From: Pseudomonadota bacterium
GTDB taxonomy: Bacteria > Pseudomonadota > Gammaproteobacteria > Xanthomonadales > Xanthomonadaceae
Assembly: GCA_018242485.1 (NCBI GenBank)
Contig: JAFEBV010000020.1
Location: 62,001 to 126,000 of the forward strand
Length of the DNA: 64,000 nt
Direction: 5' to 3'
A model generated the notes under the pieces. The model did not search any database, had not been told where the DNA came from, and was given only the letters and a program-made list of their open reading frames with translations. The translations under genes and the position numbers were made by a program. This document shows, in pieces, positions 7,640 to 17,910 of the stretch (positions are counted from its first letter, which is position 1; each line of letters opens with the position of its first letter).

Positions 7640-10600
7640 GCGACCTCCCGCATGCTGAGTGCCAGTTCGGCATCGACCGCCGCGATCAGGTCGTCGTCGA
7701 AGCGCTGCGTCCACACGCCCGGGGCTGCGATTGCGACGCCGCTTGCCTGCGCGTGTACGGCTGGCGTCGCGTGCAGCCCGACCGCGCGCACGAACAGGTA
7801 CACCGCCGCGCCCAGATGCGTCGTTCTGTCGTAGCCGTGAACGCGCTGGCGCAGGTAACGATCCAGCGCGATGGTGTACAGCAGCGCCTGCAGGCGGTAG
7901 TGGCTGCGATCCATCGCCTTCACCAGCGCCGCGCCCGTGTAGTCGGACAACCGTTCGCCGAGGCGGTTGGTCTTCCAGTCGAGCAGGTGATAGCGCCCGG
8001 CGTGCAGGAAGATCAGGTCGATGGCGCCGCCCATCATCCCGTGCAGGTCGGGATGGCGGCGTTCGGGGACGAGGTCGGGCTGCCCGTGCGCGGCGCAGAG
8101 CGCCCGCAATCGCGCCATCGACGCGCCGTCGAGGGCGTAGTCGAATCGCATCTCGGCGCGCAGCGCGTGCGCCGGCAGATCTGCCAGTCGCAGCGGCGGC
8201 GATCCGGCCACCGGCAGGGTGGCATCCAGCACGTCCTGAACGTGCGCGGCGAGGGTATCGACCTGTTCGGGTTTGGCGGCGATGCCGTATTCGCCCAGGC
8301 AGGTTTCCAGCAAGGCGCGCTGTTCGCTCATCGGCACGCCGATGCGGCGACGCTCGAATACCGCGTGCAACGCGCTGCCGAAGTTCGCGCCGCGCCACGC
8401 GTCGAGCGTGGCCAAGGTCGCGTGCGGCGTGGCATCGGCTTGAGTCACGGCGGATTGCATTGCGGTATCGACCACTGCGTCATCGGCTACATCGGCATCG
8501 ACTACAGCGGCATCGGCCACATCGGCATCGACCACATCGGGCACGGCGGCTTCTGGGTCGATCGCGTCATTGACGGCCTCGTCGCTGGCGGCGGTTTCCT
8601 CGAGCGTGCCGGTGGCATGATCGGTCAGATTGGAGAAGCTGTAGCGGCCTTCCAGCGGATGCGCACGCGGCAGTTCCAGCAAGACGGGTGTGGAAGTCGG
8701 CTGCGTGGGCACGTGGTAAGTGCAGTATTCGGTCGGCCACACCGCATGCTCGATCCATGCCACGTGCGGGCAGGCGTCCTCGACACGGCGGCCATCCAGC
8801 GTCGTGCGCATGCGTGCGAGCAGGGCGGTCATCGCCAGGCGTTGCGGATCGACCGCCTTGGATTTTGGATTCGACACCAGCACATGGCAGGCGTACTGCG
8901 CGCGGGTGAGGGCGACGTAGAGCTTGCGGAAGGATTCGTCCTGTTCCTCGCACAGCGTCGCCGTCTGCGCCGCCTCGAACTCGGTACCGCCGAGGTCGAT
9001 CAGGCGCTGGCCATCGGGCGTGCGCTGCGTCGGCAACGACGATTGCTTGATGGCGCCCACGTCGGCCAGCGGCAGGTACACGATCGGGAACTCCAGCCCC
9101 TTGGCGGCATGCAGGCTCATCACCTGCACGCGATGGGCATCGGAGTCGATGCGCAGTTCGCGCTCTTCGCCGACGGCTCCATCGCCCGAGCCGCCTTCGC
9201 GCTGGCTGGCCAGCCACGCCAGCAGCGCCTGCGGGCCATCGCACTGCGCCGCATGGGCTTGCAGCAGTTCGCCCAGATGGCGCAGGTCGGTGTAGCGGCG
9301 TTGTTCATCCGGAGAACGTGGGGTCGCGCGGGTGGCGAGCAGGGCCTGCACGAGGGCGAACACGCCTTGTGTGTGCCACAGACGTCGCCAGTGCGCGAAG
9401 CGCTGCATCTGCGTGCGCCAGTCGTCGGGTCGATCGCGCAGACCACGCACGAAATCCAGCCCGCCGAGCAGGTCGGTCGCCAGCGCCGCGCGCACCAGCG
9501 CTTCGTCGCCGGCGTGTTCGACGCCATGCAGGATGCATTGCAGATCGCGCGCCACCGCGGTGGCGAACACGCTGCTGCGACCCGGTGCGGCGCAGGGGAT
9601 GCCGCGCTCACTCAACAGTTCGCGCAGGCTGGTGATGTCATCGTTTTTTGGTACCAGCACGGCGATGTCGCCGGGCTGTACCCGTTTGTCGTCGATGCGA
9701 TGACGACCTTCGTCCAGCAAGCGGGCGATCTGGTTCGCGCAATGGATCAGCGCGGCCTGTGCCGCCTCCTTCGCAGTGGTATCGGATGGGGCGAGCACCT
9801 CGAACTGCAAGGGCCGCGCCAACGGCTGGCCATCGACGGTGAGCGTCGTGCGGCTGGGCGAGTCATCCGCCTGCACGGGTTCATAGACGATGGGCGCCGC
9901 GGGCTGCTGGCTCATGGCATGGCCGCTGAGCGCGAACCACTGGTTGAGCGCCTGCACGAGGTGGGGGGTGGAACGGAAGTTGCGCGTCAGCCGCAGACGA
10001 TGGCTGGCGGACTGGCGCGCGGCGAGATAAGCGTGCACGTCGCCGCCGCGAAAGCTGTAAATCGCCTGTTTGGGATCGCCGATCATCACCAGCCGGCCAT
10101 GCGCAGTCGCTCCGTCTGCGTTGCTGCCGTAGATGCGCGCGAGGATGCGGAACTGGCGGCCGTCGGTGTCCTGGAACTCGTCGATCAACGCCACCGGCCA
10201 ATCCTCGCGCAGGCGTTGCGCGAAGGCCTCGCCGGAAGGCCCCTCGACCGCATCGAGGGTGCGTTCGATCAAGGCATCGAAGGTGGTCTGGCCGCGCTCG
10301 CGCAAGCGCTGGCGGCGCGCGGCGAGAAGACGTTCGCGGTAGCGTGCCAGCGCGCGCGCGCGGGCGTGCGGGTGAGCCAGCAAGGCGTGCTTGGCCAGCC
10401 GGACCAGCGGATGGGTGCCCTGTACTTCCGTGGTGCCGGCCTTGAATTGCTTATCCAAGGGGTTGCTCAGCAGCTTCTTCATGTCGCTGGGGAATGGCGC
10501 AAACGGATCGCCGGCGTCGATGTAATCCGCGAGCGCCACCATGCCGGGTTTAATCGCCGAATCCGCGCGAAAGAACGGTGCCGTCGGCAGCCAATCGCGA

Positions 10601-11328
10601 ATCGCCTTGGCCTGCGATGGATCCTTCAACGCCGCAAAGACATCGGCATCGAGGGGAATCTCCTGCACCCCGTAGCCCGCTGTGCAGGCGACCCGACATG
10701 CCTCGTTAAAATTCTTGCGACCACCGGCGTACCACAGCCGATCGCCACCATCGAGCGTCGCGGCATCGTCCTGCGCCAGATGCCGCCACAGGTCTTCGCG
10801 CAAGGTGTCGTCGAGATCTTTTCCGTCCACCGCCTCGTCGGTGGCGAAACTGCTGCCGCTGTCCAGCGGATGCTCGGCGAGGGCGCGCCCGAACAAGCTG
10901 TGCAGGGTGCCGAGCGGGGCGCTGTCGAGCTCGCCCACCGCCCGCTGCAGGCGTTCGGCATCCTGCGTGCGCGCGGCACCGCCCTGCTGCGACCAGTGCC
11001 GGTGCAGCCATGCAAGAGCCGCGTCCTCGGGGACGGGCGTGGACGCGCTGAAGTCCTGCGCCAGCGCCCGCGCTTCGCGCAGGCGCGCACGGATGCGCGC
11101 GCGCAGGTCGTCGGCGGCAGCATTGGTGAAGGTCGCCACCGCGATCTGTCGCGGGCTGTATTCGCATTCCAGCAGCAGGCGCAGGTACAGCGCGGTGAGC
11201 GTCCAGGTCTTGCCGGTGCCGGCGCTGGCCTCGACCAGACCGCAACCGGGGCCTTGCAGCGGCAACGCCTGCCAGTCGGCGCAGTCGATGGGCGAGCGGG
11301 TTGGCGCGGCGCTCGTCGGAGTGCTCAT
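7636..11328 (-). CDS. recB: RecBCD exonuclease V beta subunit RecB
   Basis: Slow 3'-5' helicase and the nuclease of RecBCD, which also loads RecA. It has 1230 residues, near the E. coli length of 1180. Walker A ASAGTGKT lies at 34-41 and the DExx-box-type motif LIDEFQDTD near 380. The C-terminal RecB nuclease motif LLDWKTNRLGE has its catalytic Asp at 1117 and Lys at 1119. The linker between the helicase and nuclease domains (about 928-955) contains a low-complexity tract of five-residue units (VVDAD, VADAA) coded by 15-bp DNA repeats, which is unusual for RecB. The gene overlaps both neighbours by four bases, so the three subunits are translationally coupled. Confidence 0.97.
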   Translation of the reverse strand: MSTPTSAAPTRSPIDCADWQALPLQGPGCGLVEASAGTGKTWTLTALYLRLLLECEYSPRQIAVATFTNAAADDLRARIRARLREARALAQDFSASTPVPEDAALAWLHRHWSQQGGAARTQDAERLQRAVGELDSAPLGTLHSLFGRALAEHPLDSGSSFATDEAVDGKDLDDTLREDLWRHLAQDDAATLDGGDRLWYAGGRKNFNEACRVACTAGYGVQEIPLDADVFAALKDPSQAKAIRDWLPTAPFFRADSAIKPGMVALADYIDAGDPFAPFPSDMKKLLSNPLDKQFKAGTTEVQGTHPLVRLAKHALLAHPHARARALARYRERLLAARRQRLRERGQTTFDALIERTLDAVEGPSGEAFAQRLREDWPVALIDEFQDTDGRQFRILARIYGSNADGATAHGRLVMIGDPKQAIYSFRGGDVHAYLAARQSASHRLRLTRNFRSTPHLVQALNQWFALSGHAMSQQPAAPIVYEPVQADDSPSRTTLTVDGQPLARPLQFEVLAPSDTTAKEAAQAALIHCANQIARLLDEGRHRIDDKRVQPGDIAVLVPKNDDITSLRELLSERGIPCAAPGRSSVFATAVARDLQCILHGVEHAGDEALVRAALATDLLGGLDFVRGLRDRPDDWRTQMQRFAHWRRLWHTQGVFALVQALLATRATPRSPDEQRRYTDLRHLGELLQAHAAQCDGPQALLAWLASQREGGSGDGAVGEERELRIDSDAHRVQVMSLHAAKGLEFPIVYLPLADVGAIKQSSLPTQRTPDGQRLIDLGGTEFEAAQTATLCEEQDESFRKLYVALTRAQYACHVLVSNPKSKAVDPQRLAMTALLARMRTTLDGRRVEDACPHVAWIEHAVWPTEYCTYHVPTQPTSTPVLLELPRAHPLEGRYSFSNLTDHATGTLEETAASDEAVNDAIDPEAAVPDVVDADVADAAVVDADVADDAVVDTAMQSAVTQADATPHATLATLDAWRGANFGSALHAVFERRRIGVPMSEQRALLETCLGEYGIAAKPEQVDTLAAHVQDVLDATLPVAGSPPLRLADLPAHALRAEMRFDYALDGASMARLRALCAAHGQPDLVPERRHPDLHGMMGGAIDLIFLHAGRYHLLDWKTNRLGERLSDYTGAALVKAMDRSHYRLQALLYTIALDRYLRQRVHGYDRTTHLGAAVYLFVRAVGLHATPAVHAQASGVAIAAPGVWTQRFDDDLIAAVDAELALSMREVA
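8464..8545 (-). repeat. 15-bp tandem repeats in the recB linker
   Basis: Degenerate tandem repeat with a period of about 15 bp; on the plus strand the units resemble ACATCGGCATCGACC. It codes for alternating five-residue acidic units in RecB between the helicase and nuclease domains. It probably arose by slippage; copy number may vary between strains. Confidence 0.7.
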
Positions 11329-14300
11329 GGCTGCGTTCCCGGAACTTCATCGAGGGCGATCGCCGCGTACAGGCGTCGTGCCATCGCATCCAGTTGCGCC
11401 CGCGCTTGCGTGCCACGCGAAAAACTTTCATCGCCGGCGAGCAGGCGCGCGTAGCCGGGTGCGTGGGTGCGTTCGCCACTTGTGTGCCCGTCCCAGGCAT
11501 CAGAGACCTTGTCGCCTGATTTGGCCGGGTCGGCAGTCGCCGCAATCCAACTGGTCTTGGGGAAATACCACTGCGGTTCTTCGCGCAGCTCACTCCAGAT
11601 ATCGAGCAGATGCATTACGCGGCGGCGCAGTTCGTCGAGCAGTTCGGTACGTCGTTTGCGGTTGGCATTCAAGATATCCCGATCGCGTTGCGTGATGGCT
11701 TCCTGCCACGCCCCGCGTCCACCCGGGCAGACCAGCAGCACATCCACGCTGTGCTGCGCATGGGCGGGATCCAGCCGCAGCAGGGCCCATTCGAGGAACA
11801 GGCCGATGCGTTCCTTGAAGCCCAGATCTTCTTCTTCCTTGTTGGGGTAAACCTCGAACACGTGGTAGCCGCGCGCATCGCCGCGCACCCGCGTCGCCTC
11901 GCCCTGCACGCGCCACGGCCCGATGGGCACGTCCACCCGCAGCGGGCACGGCGGCGGCAAGCCCTGCGTCAACAGTTCCGCGACGCTCGCGTCGTCGAGC
12001 AACTCGCGCACCTGCTCGGCCTCATCCGCCCACGCCTGCGCGCCCGGCCGCCCGGGCGGCAACAGGCCCGACAGCCGTAGCCAGTCCGGCGCCTGCGCGG
12101 GCACGACGGGCGGCGACACCGTGAGCGCGTCGAGGAAGACACGCCGGCCGACGCGCTCGATCGGATCGAATTTCGGCTCCAGCGATTCGCTCTCGCGCAA
12201 CCCATCCTCGGCGAAGGCGTCCAGCCGCAGTCGCAGGTAGCCAGACAGGTAGTCCCTGGCCGGATCCTTGAAGAAGGCCAGCAGCTCGCGCAGGGTGACG
12301 AGGCGCTCGGATGCGGGCACGACGGCGGCATCGCTGTTCGCTGCGGATGCGGGCGCGCGGGTCGCCTTGCCGGTGGATGATGGGTCGGTGGCGGCATCGT
12401 CGGTGAATGCGGCCGGCCCCGCCTGCGCATCGCGGTCGCTGCCGGTTTGCGTATCGGCGAAGGCGAACATGGCCGGATCGACGCCATCGCGGTAGCGCGC
12501 ATCGAAGGGTTGCAGGGGGTGACGCACCAGCCACGGTCGCGGTGGAGATTTTGTTTCTGCATCCGACGCGGCGGCGGTGGCGGGCGCTGGCGTGGCATCG
12601 GCGCTATCGCGCGGCGGTGCGGCATCGACGCTGGCAGACACAGGCGTGGCCTCGACGCGAGCAGGCACAGGCACAGCCTCGTCGAGAAAATCCATCAACT
12701 CCGCCAGCGGCGCGGCCGGATTGCGCGGCTTGCCGTCGCGGGCGTTGGCGCCGATGTAGCTCAAATGCAGAACCTTGCGCGCCGCCATCAGCGTTTGCAG
12801 GAACAGCCAGCGGTCGTCGTTGCGGGTGTCGCGATCGCCGAGGCGGCGATGGTGGATGATCGGATCGATGCCGGCACCGGTGTCGCTGCGCGGCAGCGCG
12901 CCCTCGTCCAGCCCGAGCACGGCGACCACATCGAAAGGGATCGCCCGCTGCGGCACCATCCCGCAGAAGGTGATGCCGCCGCGCAGGAAGCGCTGGCGTT
13001 CGGGGATCGCGTCCAGCGCCTGCACGATGAACTCGCGCACCACCACGAAGGGCAGTTGCGGATCCAAGCCGCACTGTTTGGGCTGATTGCGCAATTCCCG
13101 CACGACCTGCAACAACTCATCCAGCGCCTCCTGCGCGCGGCGCTCGCTGGCATCCACGCGCAGGCTGGCGGGGATGCGGTTTTCGAGTTCCTGCGCCCAC
13201 GCGCTGGCCGTCAGTTGGCGCTCGCCCAGCGCATGCCAGCGCGCCAGTTCGGCCAGTGCGGCATACAGCGTGCCCAGCCGCGCCGCCTGCGCGCCGGCGA
13301 TGCCAGGCAGCGGCAGCACCGCCTGCCCATCGGGCCAGGTGAAGGCCTGCGGCGCGTACGCATCCTGCCCCAGCGCATAACCGGCGAGCAGCCGCTCCAT
13401 GCCCCAGGCGAAGGTTTGATCGGCGATCGGCGGCGCGCCGCAATGGCCGCGGAACGCGCCATCCAGCCCCCACGCCACGCGCGATTGCCGCAGCCAGTCC
13501 TCGAGGGTATCCAGATCGTCGGGATCCAGATCCCAGCGCCGCGCCACCGGCGGCAGGGACAGCAGGTCGATGATCTCCGGCGCGGTGAAGCGCGCATACG
13601 GCAGTTCGAGCAGGCGGCGGAACGCGGTGTAGAGCGGATCGGAACTGGCCAGGGCGACATCGGCCAACTGCCACGGCAGCGGCCCGCCACTGGAACCGGG
13701 CGCGCCGAACACCGCCGGCAGCAGCGGCGCGTAGGCGCGGATGTCCGCCGCCATCACCACGATTTTCGATGGCCGCAGATCGGGATCATGACCCAACTGC
13801 CACAGCAGGGCATCGCGCAGCACTTCGAGTTCACGCAAACGGGTGTGGCAGGCGTGCACGCGCAGGGAAGCGTCATCGCGTTGCACAGCCTCTTTCGGCA
13901 ACGGCAGATCGCGCTCGCCGCGACGGATGCTTTCCTGCAACCACGCCAGCCGCGAGGTCGGCGTTTCCTCGTACCCCAGCGTGTTGCGATGCTCGAGCTG
14001 GCGTTCATCCCGATGATCGCGGGTGTCGACCTTCGCCTGCACGTCCTCCAGCATCAGCATCAGGTGCTGGCCGATCCGCCCGGAGTTGCCGAGCAGGGGA
14101 TGGCGCACCTGCTGCTGGAAGGCGCTCTCGGTCGTGTCCTCGTTCGGATCGCCTTGCCGCAGGACATTGCGCACGCCCCGATCGATCGGCAGCCCCGCCC
14201 AGAATTCGCGGCAGGGGTCGGACACATACAACACCACACTGCGATGCCGACTCAGCGCCTGCAACACCGCCAGTTCGGCCGGGGCGATGTGGCTGAGGCC

Positions 14301-14948
14301 GAACACATGCAGCGGGCTGTCGTCGGAAAGTTTCACGCTGCGCCCCAGCGCATCGACCAGATCCGCCATGCGCTCGCCGCGATGGCGATAGCCGATCTGC
14401 CGGCGCAGGCCCTGCCACAGCGGCACGAGGAAGCCGGCCGCGCCGGTCGGATCGCGCCCGCTGTCCCACGCTTGCAACCAGTCAGTTCGATAGACGAGGT
14501 ACTGCACGAACATCCGCGCCAGCCGGTCGGCGAGCTGGAAGCGGCGGCGCGGGGCGTCCTGCCCCTGCAGGCTCGCGCGCAGCCCGGCATCGTCCAGTTG
14601 CGGCAGCAGTTCGTGGATGTGCCAGCGCAGCGCTTCGCGCCGCCACGACGCGATCGCCGCGTCATCGATTTTGAGCACCTCCTGCGCCAAGCGCTCCAGC
14701 CACACCCCCGGCAGCATCGATTCGAGATTGGCGACGATGCTGCCGCAACCGCGCCGGCGCGCGATCGCCGCCGTCAGCCACGCGCGCATGCCCGGATGGG
14801 TGACGAGCACCGTCTGCGCCGCCAGAACCGAAGCCGGCAGTGCGGCATCGAGCAGCGTCAGCAGCGGATCGAGCAGGTTCTCCAGCCGGCTGGCGCGGTA
14901 GACCAGCAGGCCGGGGTCGGCGTCAGTGGTGCGCAATCCAATTCCCAT
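11325..14948 (-). CDS. recC: RecBCD exonuclease V gamma subunit RecC
   Basis: Chi-recognition and scaffold subunit of RecBCD, 1207 residues (E. coli 1122). It begins with the typical [17 protein letters not shown] and shows the family segments [31 protein letters not shown] and [21 protein letters not shown] 14948 is preferred because GGAG lies six bases upstream; a TTG four codons earlier has no better ribosome site. Extra length comes from Ala/Pro/Asp-rich linkers around residues 760-890 (for example [20 protein letters not shown]), not seen in the E. coli protein as far as known. First gene of the recCBD operon, transcribed away from ubiA. Confidence 0.95.
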   Translation of the reverse strand: MGIGLRTTDADPGLLVYRASRLENLLDPLLTLLDAALPASVLAAQTVLVTHPGMRAWLTAAIARRRGCGSIVANLESMLPGVWLERLAQEVLKIDDAAIASWRREALRWHIHELLPQLDDAGLRASLQGQDAPRRRFQLADRLARMFVQYLVYRTDWLQAWDSGRDPTGAAGFLVPLWQGLRRQIGYRHRGERMADLVDALGRSVKLSDDSPLHVFGLSHIAPAELAVLQALSRHRSVVLYVSDPCREFWAGLPIDRGVRNVLRQGDPNEDTTESAFQQQVRHPLLGNSGRIGQHLMLMLEDVQAKVDTRDHRDERQLEHRNTLGYEETPTSRLAWLQESIRRGERDLPLPKEAVQRDDASLRVHACHTRLRELEVLRDALLWQLGHDPDLRPSKIVVMAADIRAYAPLLPAVFGAPGSSGGPLPWQLADVALASSDPLYTAFRRLLELPYARFTAPEIIDLLSLPPVARRWDLDPDDLDTLEDWLRQSRVAWGLDGAFRGHCGAPPIADQTFAWGMERLLAGYALGQDAYAPQAFTWPDGQAVLPLPGIAGAQAARLGTLYAALAELARWHALGERQLTASAWAQELENRIPASLRVDASERRAQEALDELLQVVRELRNQPKQCGLDPQLPFVVVREFIVQALDAIPERQRFLRGGITFCGMVPQRAIPFDVVAVLGLDEGALPRSDTGAGIDPIIHHRRLGDRDTRNDDRWLFLQTLMAARKVLHLSYIGANARDGKPRNPAAPLAELMDFLDEAVPVPARVEATPVSASVDAAPPRDSADATPAPATAAASDAETKSPPRPWLVRHPLQPFDARYRDGVDPAMFAFADTQTGSDRDAQAGPAAFTDDAATDPSSTGKATRAPASAANSDAAVVPASERLVTLRELLAFFKDPARDYLSGYLRLRLDAFAEDGLRESESLEPKFDPIERVGRRVFLDALTVSPPVVPAQAPDWLRLSGLLPPGRPGAQAWADEAEQVRELLDDASVAELLTQGLPPPCPLRVDVPIGPWRVQGEATRVRGDARGYHVFEVYPNKEEEDLGFKERIGLFLEWALLRLDPAHAQHSVDVLLVCPGGRGAWQEAITQRDRDILNANRKRRTELLDELRRRVMHLLDIWSELREEPQWYFPKTSWIAATADPAKSGDKVSDAWDGHTSGERTHAPGYARLLAGDESFSRGTQARAQLDAMARRLYAAIALDEVPGTQP

Positions 14949-15061
14949 GCCGTGCTCCAAGGAGTGCCACCTTACCCGGTTCGCGTCTCATTAAACGAGA
15001 CGAGGGCTTGTCCTCGGCAAAACGCCCCGCAGCTCCCGCGCATCCTGCTAGGCTGCTGTGG

Positions 15062-15976
15062 ATGTCCCGCGACGATACCCTCGCCTCCACGCTGCCGCTG
15101 GAACCGCCCGTCGCGCCCGCGCGCGGTGGCCTGCAAGCGTACTGGCGGCTGCTGCGCGGGCACCGCCCGATCGGCACTCTGCTGCTGCTGTGGCCGACGT
15201 GGTGGGCGCTGTGGCTGGCCGCCGACGGCTTCCCGAGCCTGCGGCTGTGGGCGATCTTCACCGCGGGCGTGTGGCTGACGCGCTCGGCCGGCTGCGTGAT
15301 CAACGATTACGCCGATCGCTGGCTCGACCCGCAGGTTGCGCGCACCCGCGATCGCCCGCTGGCCACCGGTGCGGTGTCCGGGCGCGCGGCGCTGGCGTTG
15401 TTCGCGGTATTGATGCTGGCCGCGTTCGCACTGGTGCTGCTGACCAATCGGCTGACGGTGGAATTGAGCGTGGTCGGACTGGCGCTGGCGATGAGCTATC
15501 CCTACCTGAAGCGCTACACCTACCTGCCGCAGGTCTATCTCGGGCTGGCCTTCGGCTGGGGCATCCCGATGACCTTCGCCGCCACGCAAGGTGCGGTGCC
15601 GACGCTGGGCTGGCTGCTGTTCCTCGCCAATGTGGTGTGGTCCACCGCTTACGACACCTGGTACGCGATGGTCGATCGCGACGACGATCTGCGCGCCGGG
15701 GCGAAGTCCACCGCGATTCTGTTCGGCGATGCGGATCTGATCGCGCAGGGCGTGCTGTATGCGCTGTTCGTGGTGACGCTGGTGCTGGTCGGCGTGCAGG
15801 GCAAGCTGGCGCCGGCGTACTTTGGCGCGCTCGCCATCGCCGCGGTGCTGGTGATCGCGGAGTTCCGCATGGCGCGCCGCCGCGACCGCGCGAGCTGTTT
15901 CAAGGCCTTCCTGCACAACAACTGGGTCGGTGCTACCGTGTTTGCGGGCATCGTGCTGGGTGTGGCGATGCGCTGA
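15062..15976 (+). CDS. ubiA: 4-hydroxybenzoate polyprenyltransferase UbiA
   Basis: Integral membrane prenyltransferase that attaches the polyprenyl chain to 4-hydroxybenzoate in ubiquinone synthesis. It has 304 residues. Both aspartate-rich, Mg-prenyl-diphosphate-binding motifs are present: [20 protein letters not shown] (81-100) and [13 protein letters not shown] near 200, plus about eight hydrophobic segments. ATG 15062 is used; an open frame extends further upstream but has no family similarity. The gene is divergent from recC, with 113 bp between the starts. No ubiC lies next to it in this window. Confidence 0.95.
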   Translation: MSRDDTLASTLPLEPPVAPARGGLQAYWRLLRGHRPIGTLLLLWPTWWALWLAADGFPSLRLWAIFTAGVWLTRSAGCVINDYADRWLDPQVARTRDRPLATGAVSGRAALALFAVLMLAAFALVLLTNRLTVELSVVGLALAMSYPYLKRYTYLPQVYLGLAFGWGIPMTFAATQGAVPTLGWLLFLANVVWSTAYDTWYAMVDRDDDLRAGAKSTAILFGDADLIAQGVLYALFVVTLVLVGVQGKLAPAYFGALAIAAVLVIAEFRMARRRDRASCFKAFLHNNWVGATVFAGIVLGVAMR

Positions 15977-16013
15977 CGCCGGGCACACGGATCGGCACCG
16001 GGAGATCGCGGTC

Positions 16014-17072
16014 ATGACTACCCACAACACGCTTCGACATTTCATTGCACGCACCGCGTGCGCCGCCGCGCTCGCCGTGACTGGCGTTGGCATCGGCTTG
16101 GGCGTGCAGGCCGCGGATGCGCCGGCGAGCGCATCGCTGGATTACCGCCACGACCTCGCCCTCGCCCTGCAAAAAAGCGCCGCGCCGCGCGACTGGGCGC
16201 TGGGTGCGCAACTGCTCGCATCGCGCCCACCCAGCGACGCCTTCCTGCGCGAGCGATTGACCATCCTGCGCCGTGCCGCGCATGCCGCGCCCGACGACCG
16301 GCTGGTGCAGTCGCTGTGGGCGAACATCGGCATCGACGGCTCCTGCAAGCCGCGCATGGCCTGCGGCGACCCGGCCGCGCTGGCGCGGCTGGAACCGGAA
16401 AACGCCGCGGCGTGGCTGCCGGTGGCCGTGCACGCCGCGCGCAGCGGCAACGCCCGCGCCACCGACGCGGCGCTCGCGCGCATGGCCGCCACCGGGCGCT
16501 ACAACGAACACTTCGGGCAGGCCATCGCCGCGTGGCGCGAGCTGTTCCAGCGTCACCCGCCGGCATCGCTGCACACTGGCATGGCCGCCATCGACGATGG
16601 GCATGTGCTGGAGCTGGCCTACGACGCGGCCACTGCGACCGCGCTGCCGCCGAACGATGCGCTGGTGGATGCGTGCAGCAAGACCCGCCATCCACACGCC
16701 GGCGCGCGCCGCTTCGCCGATTGCGCACGGCTCGGGCGGGTGCTGATGGATCGTGCGCAGACCCTGCCCGGACGGGTGCTCGGCGTGGCCCTGCTGCGCG
16801 CCTCGCGCGACGGCGGCAAGGGCGATGTCGAACGCATCCGCACCGTCACCTGGCAGGCCGAGCAGATGGCGCGGGTGGATGCCGCGCTGGAGACCGACGC
16901 GGTGGCGCGGCAGAACTACCTCAACATGATCCAGTCCGGCTACAGCCAGATGCCGGCGGTGAGCTACGAGCTGGCGATCTCCGGCTACGCGCCGACCCCG
17001 CCGGCGGACTGGAAGCAGACCGTGGACGGGCACGCGGTCGAGCCGCTGGAGGATGGCAGCGCGAAGCCGTGA
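16014..17072 (+). CDS. Exported protein of unknown function
   Basis: Protein of 352 residues with a cleavable signal peptide (charged start, hydrophobic core ALAVTGVGIGLG, probable cleavage after VQA at residue 33). The rest is Ala/Arg-rich and mainly helical, with repeated patterns such as DAALARMAATGRYNEHFGQAIAAW that resemble degenerate TPR helices, and two cysteine pairs (CKPRMACGD and CSKTR...CARLGR) that could form periplasmic disulfides. I do not recognise a family. GGGAG upstream of ATG 16014 supports the start. It lies 37 bp after ubiA and may be cotranscribed, and it converges with the LuxR-type regulator downstream. Confidence 0.7.
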   Translation: MTTHNTLRHFIARTACAAALAVTGVGIGLGVQAADAPASASLDYRHDLALALQKSAAPRDWALGAQLLASRPPSDAFLRERLTILRRAAHAAPDDRLVQSLWANIGIDGSCKPRMACGDPAALARLEPENAAAWLPVAVHAARSGNARATDAALARMAATGRYNEHFGQAIAAWRELFQRHPPASLHTGMAAIDDGHVLELAYDAATATALPPNDALVDACSKTRHPHAGARRFADCARLGRVLMDRAQTLPGRVLGVALLRASRDGGKGDVERIRTVTWQAEQMARVDAALETDAVARQNYLNMIQSGYSQMPAVSYELAISGYAPTPPADWKQTVDGHAVEPLEDGSAKP

Positions 17073-17156
17073 TGGATTGAACGCGCTGCCGGTGGGGTCG
17101 TGTCACGAGGATGGATAAGCTTCGGCCCTCCTGCGGAGCAATCAAGCTCGGGGCGG

Positions 17157-17756
17157 TCAATTCGAAATCACATTGGCCAGCGCATCGAGCATTATCAACA
17201 GCGGCCCCAGACGGTGCGTGCCGGTTTTCTCGTAGATGACTTGCAGGCGTGTCCGCAAGCTACCGCCGGTGATGCCCAAAGACACCGCCGCATGGGATGG
17301 ATCGCCATCCCGACGCAGCGCCAACAACAGCCGCGCTTCCGCTTCGGTCAGCGAGAACAGCCGGTGCAACTGGAGCATCAGCGCGTCGGTGTCGGCCCAT
17401 GCCAGTGGACGTACCACCAGCGAATGCAAGTGATATTCCGGATGCTCATTGTTGCCTTCGGCGTGGTGGAGCGCGGCGAAAGCAACCAACGCACCGTTCC
17501 GATCGCGAACGGGAAACACCCGTTCGGGCGCTTCGTCGGCGTGGTGATGGCGTGCGCGCTCCCACGCGCCCTGAGTCTGCGGATGGCCGGCATCCAACCG
17601 CGCCAGCTTCGATCCTTTCCACCAGCCACGCACGACGAATGCTTCGGCGAGCGCATTGCCGGCGACCCAATTCCAGTGCGCATCGAGCAGGTACACCCCG
17701 CTGCGCAGGTTGAGCGTGGCTTGCAACGCCCGCAGTTCTGGCCGATCGCCGTACAT
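17157..17756 (-). CDS. LuxR-type HTH transcriptional regulator with PAS-like sensor part
   Basis: About 199 residues. The C-terminal 60 residues (LFSLTEAEARLLLALRRDGD, then LRTRLQVIYEKTGTHR) match LuxR/FixJ-type helix-turn-helix domains. The N-terminal part (NLRSGVYLLDAHWNWVAGNA, then FPVRDRNGALVAFAALHH) looks like a PAS-type fold. ATG 17756 has GAGGGA about ten bases upstream; a GTG six codons earlier and longer in-frame starts are possible, so the N-terminus is uncertain. Related regulators in this order are often longer, so this one may be a short form. It is divergent from the autotransporter gene, with a 154-bp shared control region, and may regulate it (inference). Confidence 0.75.
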   Translation of the reverse strand: MYGDRPELRALQATLNLRSGVYLLDAHWNWVAGNALAEAFVVRGWWKGSKLARLDAGHPQTQGAWERARHHHADEAPERVFPVRDRNGALVAFAALHHAEGNNEHPEYHLHSLVVRPLAWADTDALMLQLHRLFSLTEAEARLLLALRRDGDPSHAAVSLGITGGSLRTRLQVIYEKTGTHRLGPLLIMLDALANVISN

Positions 17757-17814
17757 GCAAATCGTTTCCCTCACAATCTGGATGGCATTGTCAAGTAACG
17801 GATGTGAGTTGTCG

Positions 17815-17823
17815 CCCCCCCCC
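17815..17823 (+). repeat. C9 tract between regulator and autotransporter
   Basis: Nine consecutive C residues, followed shortly by an A6 run, in the 154-bp region between the divergent LuxR-type regulator and the autotransporter gene. The tract is about 88 bp before the autotransporter start. Poly-C tracts in promoters can change length and alter promoter spacing. No -10/-35 pair was convincing enough to list. Confidence 0.65.
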
Positions 17824-17910
17824 GCTACAAAAAAGATGCCAGTGCGTCGCGGTAGCGGCTGCAGGGACAGCCGCCGAATGCGTCGACACTCGTCGATCAA
17901 GGGGACAACG

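Noticed and set aside
7753..11454. Very long open frame on the plus strand antisense to recB
   Set aside because: GC-rich genes leave long shadow frames; recB is clearly coded on the minus strand with complete motifs.
12447..15278. Long open frame antisense to recC
   Set aside because: Shadow of recC; the translation has no family features and is Arg/Gln-rich.
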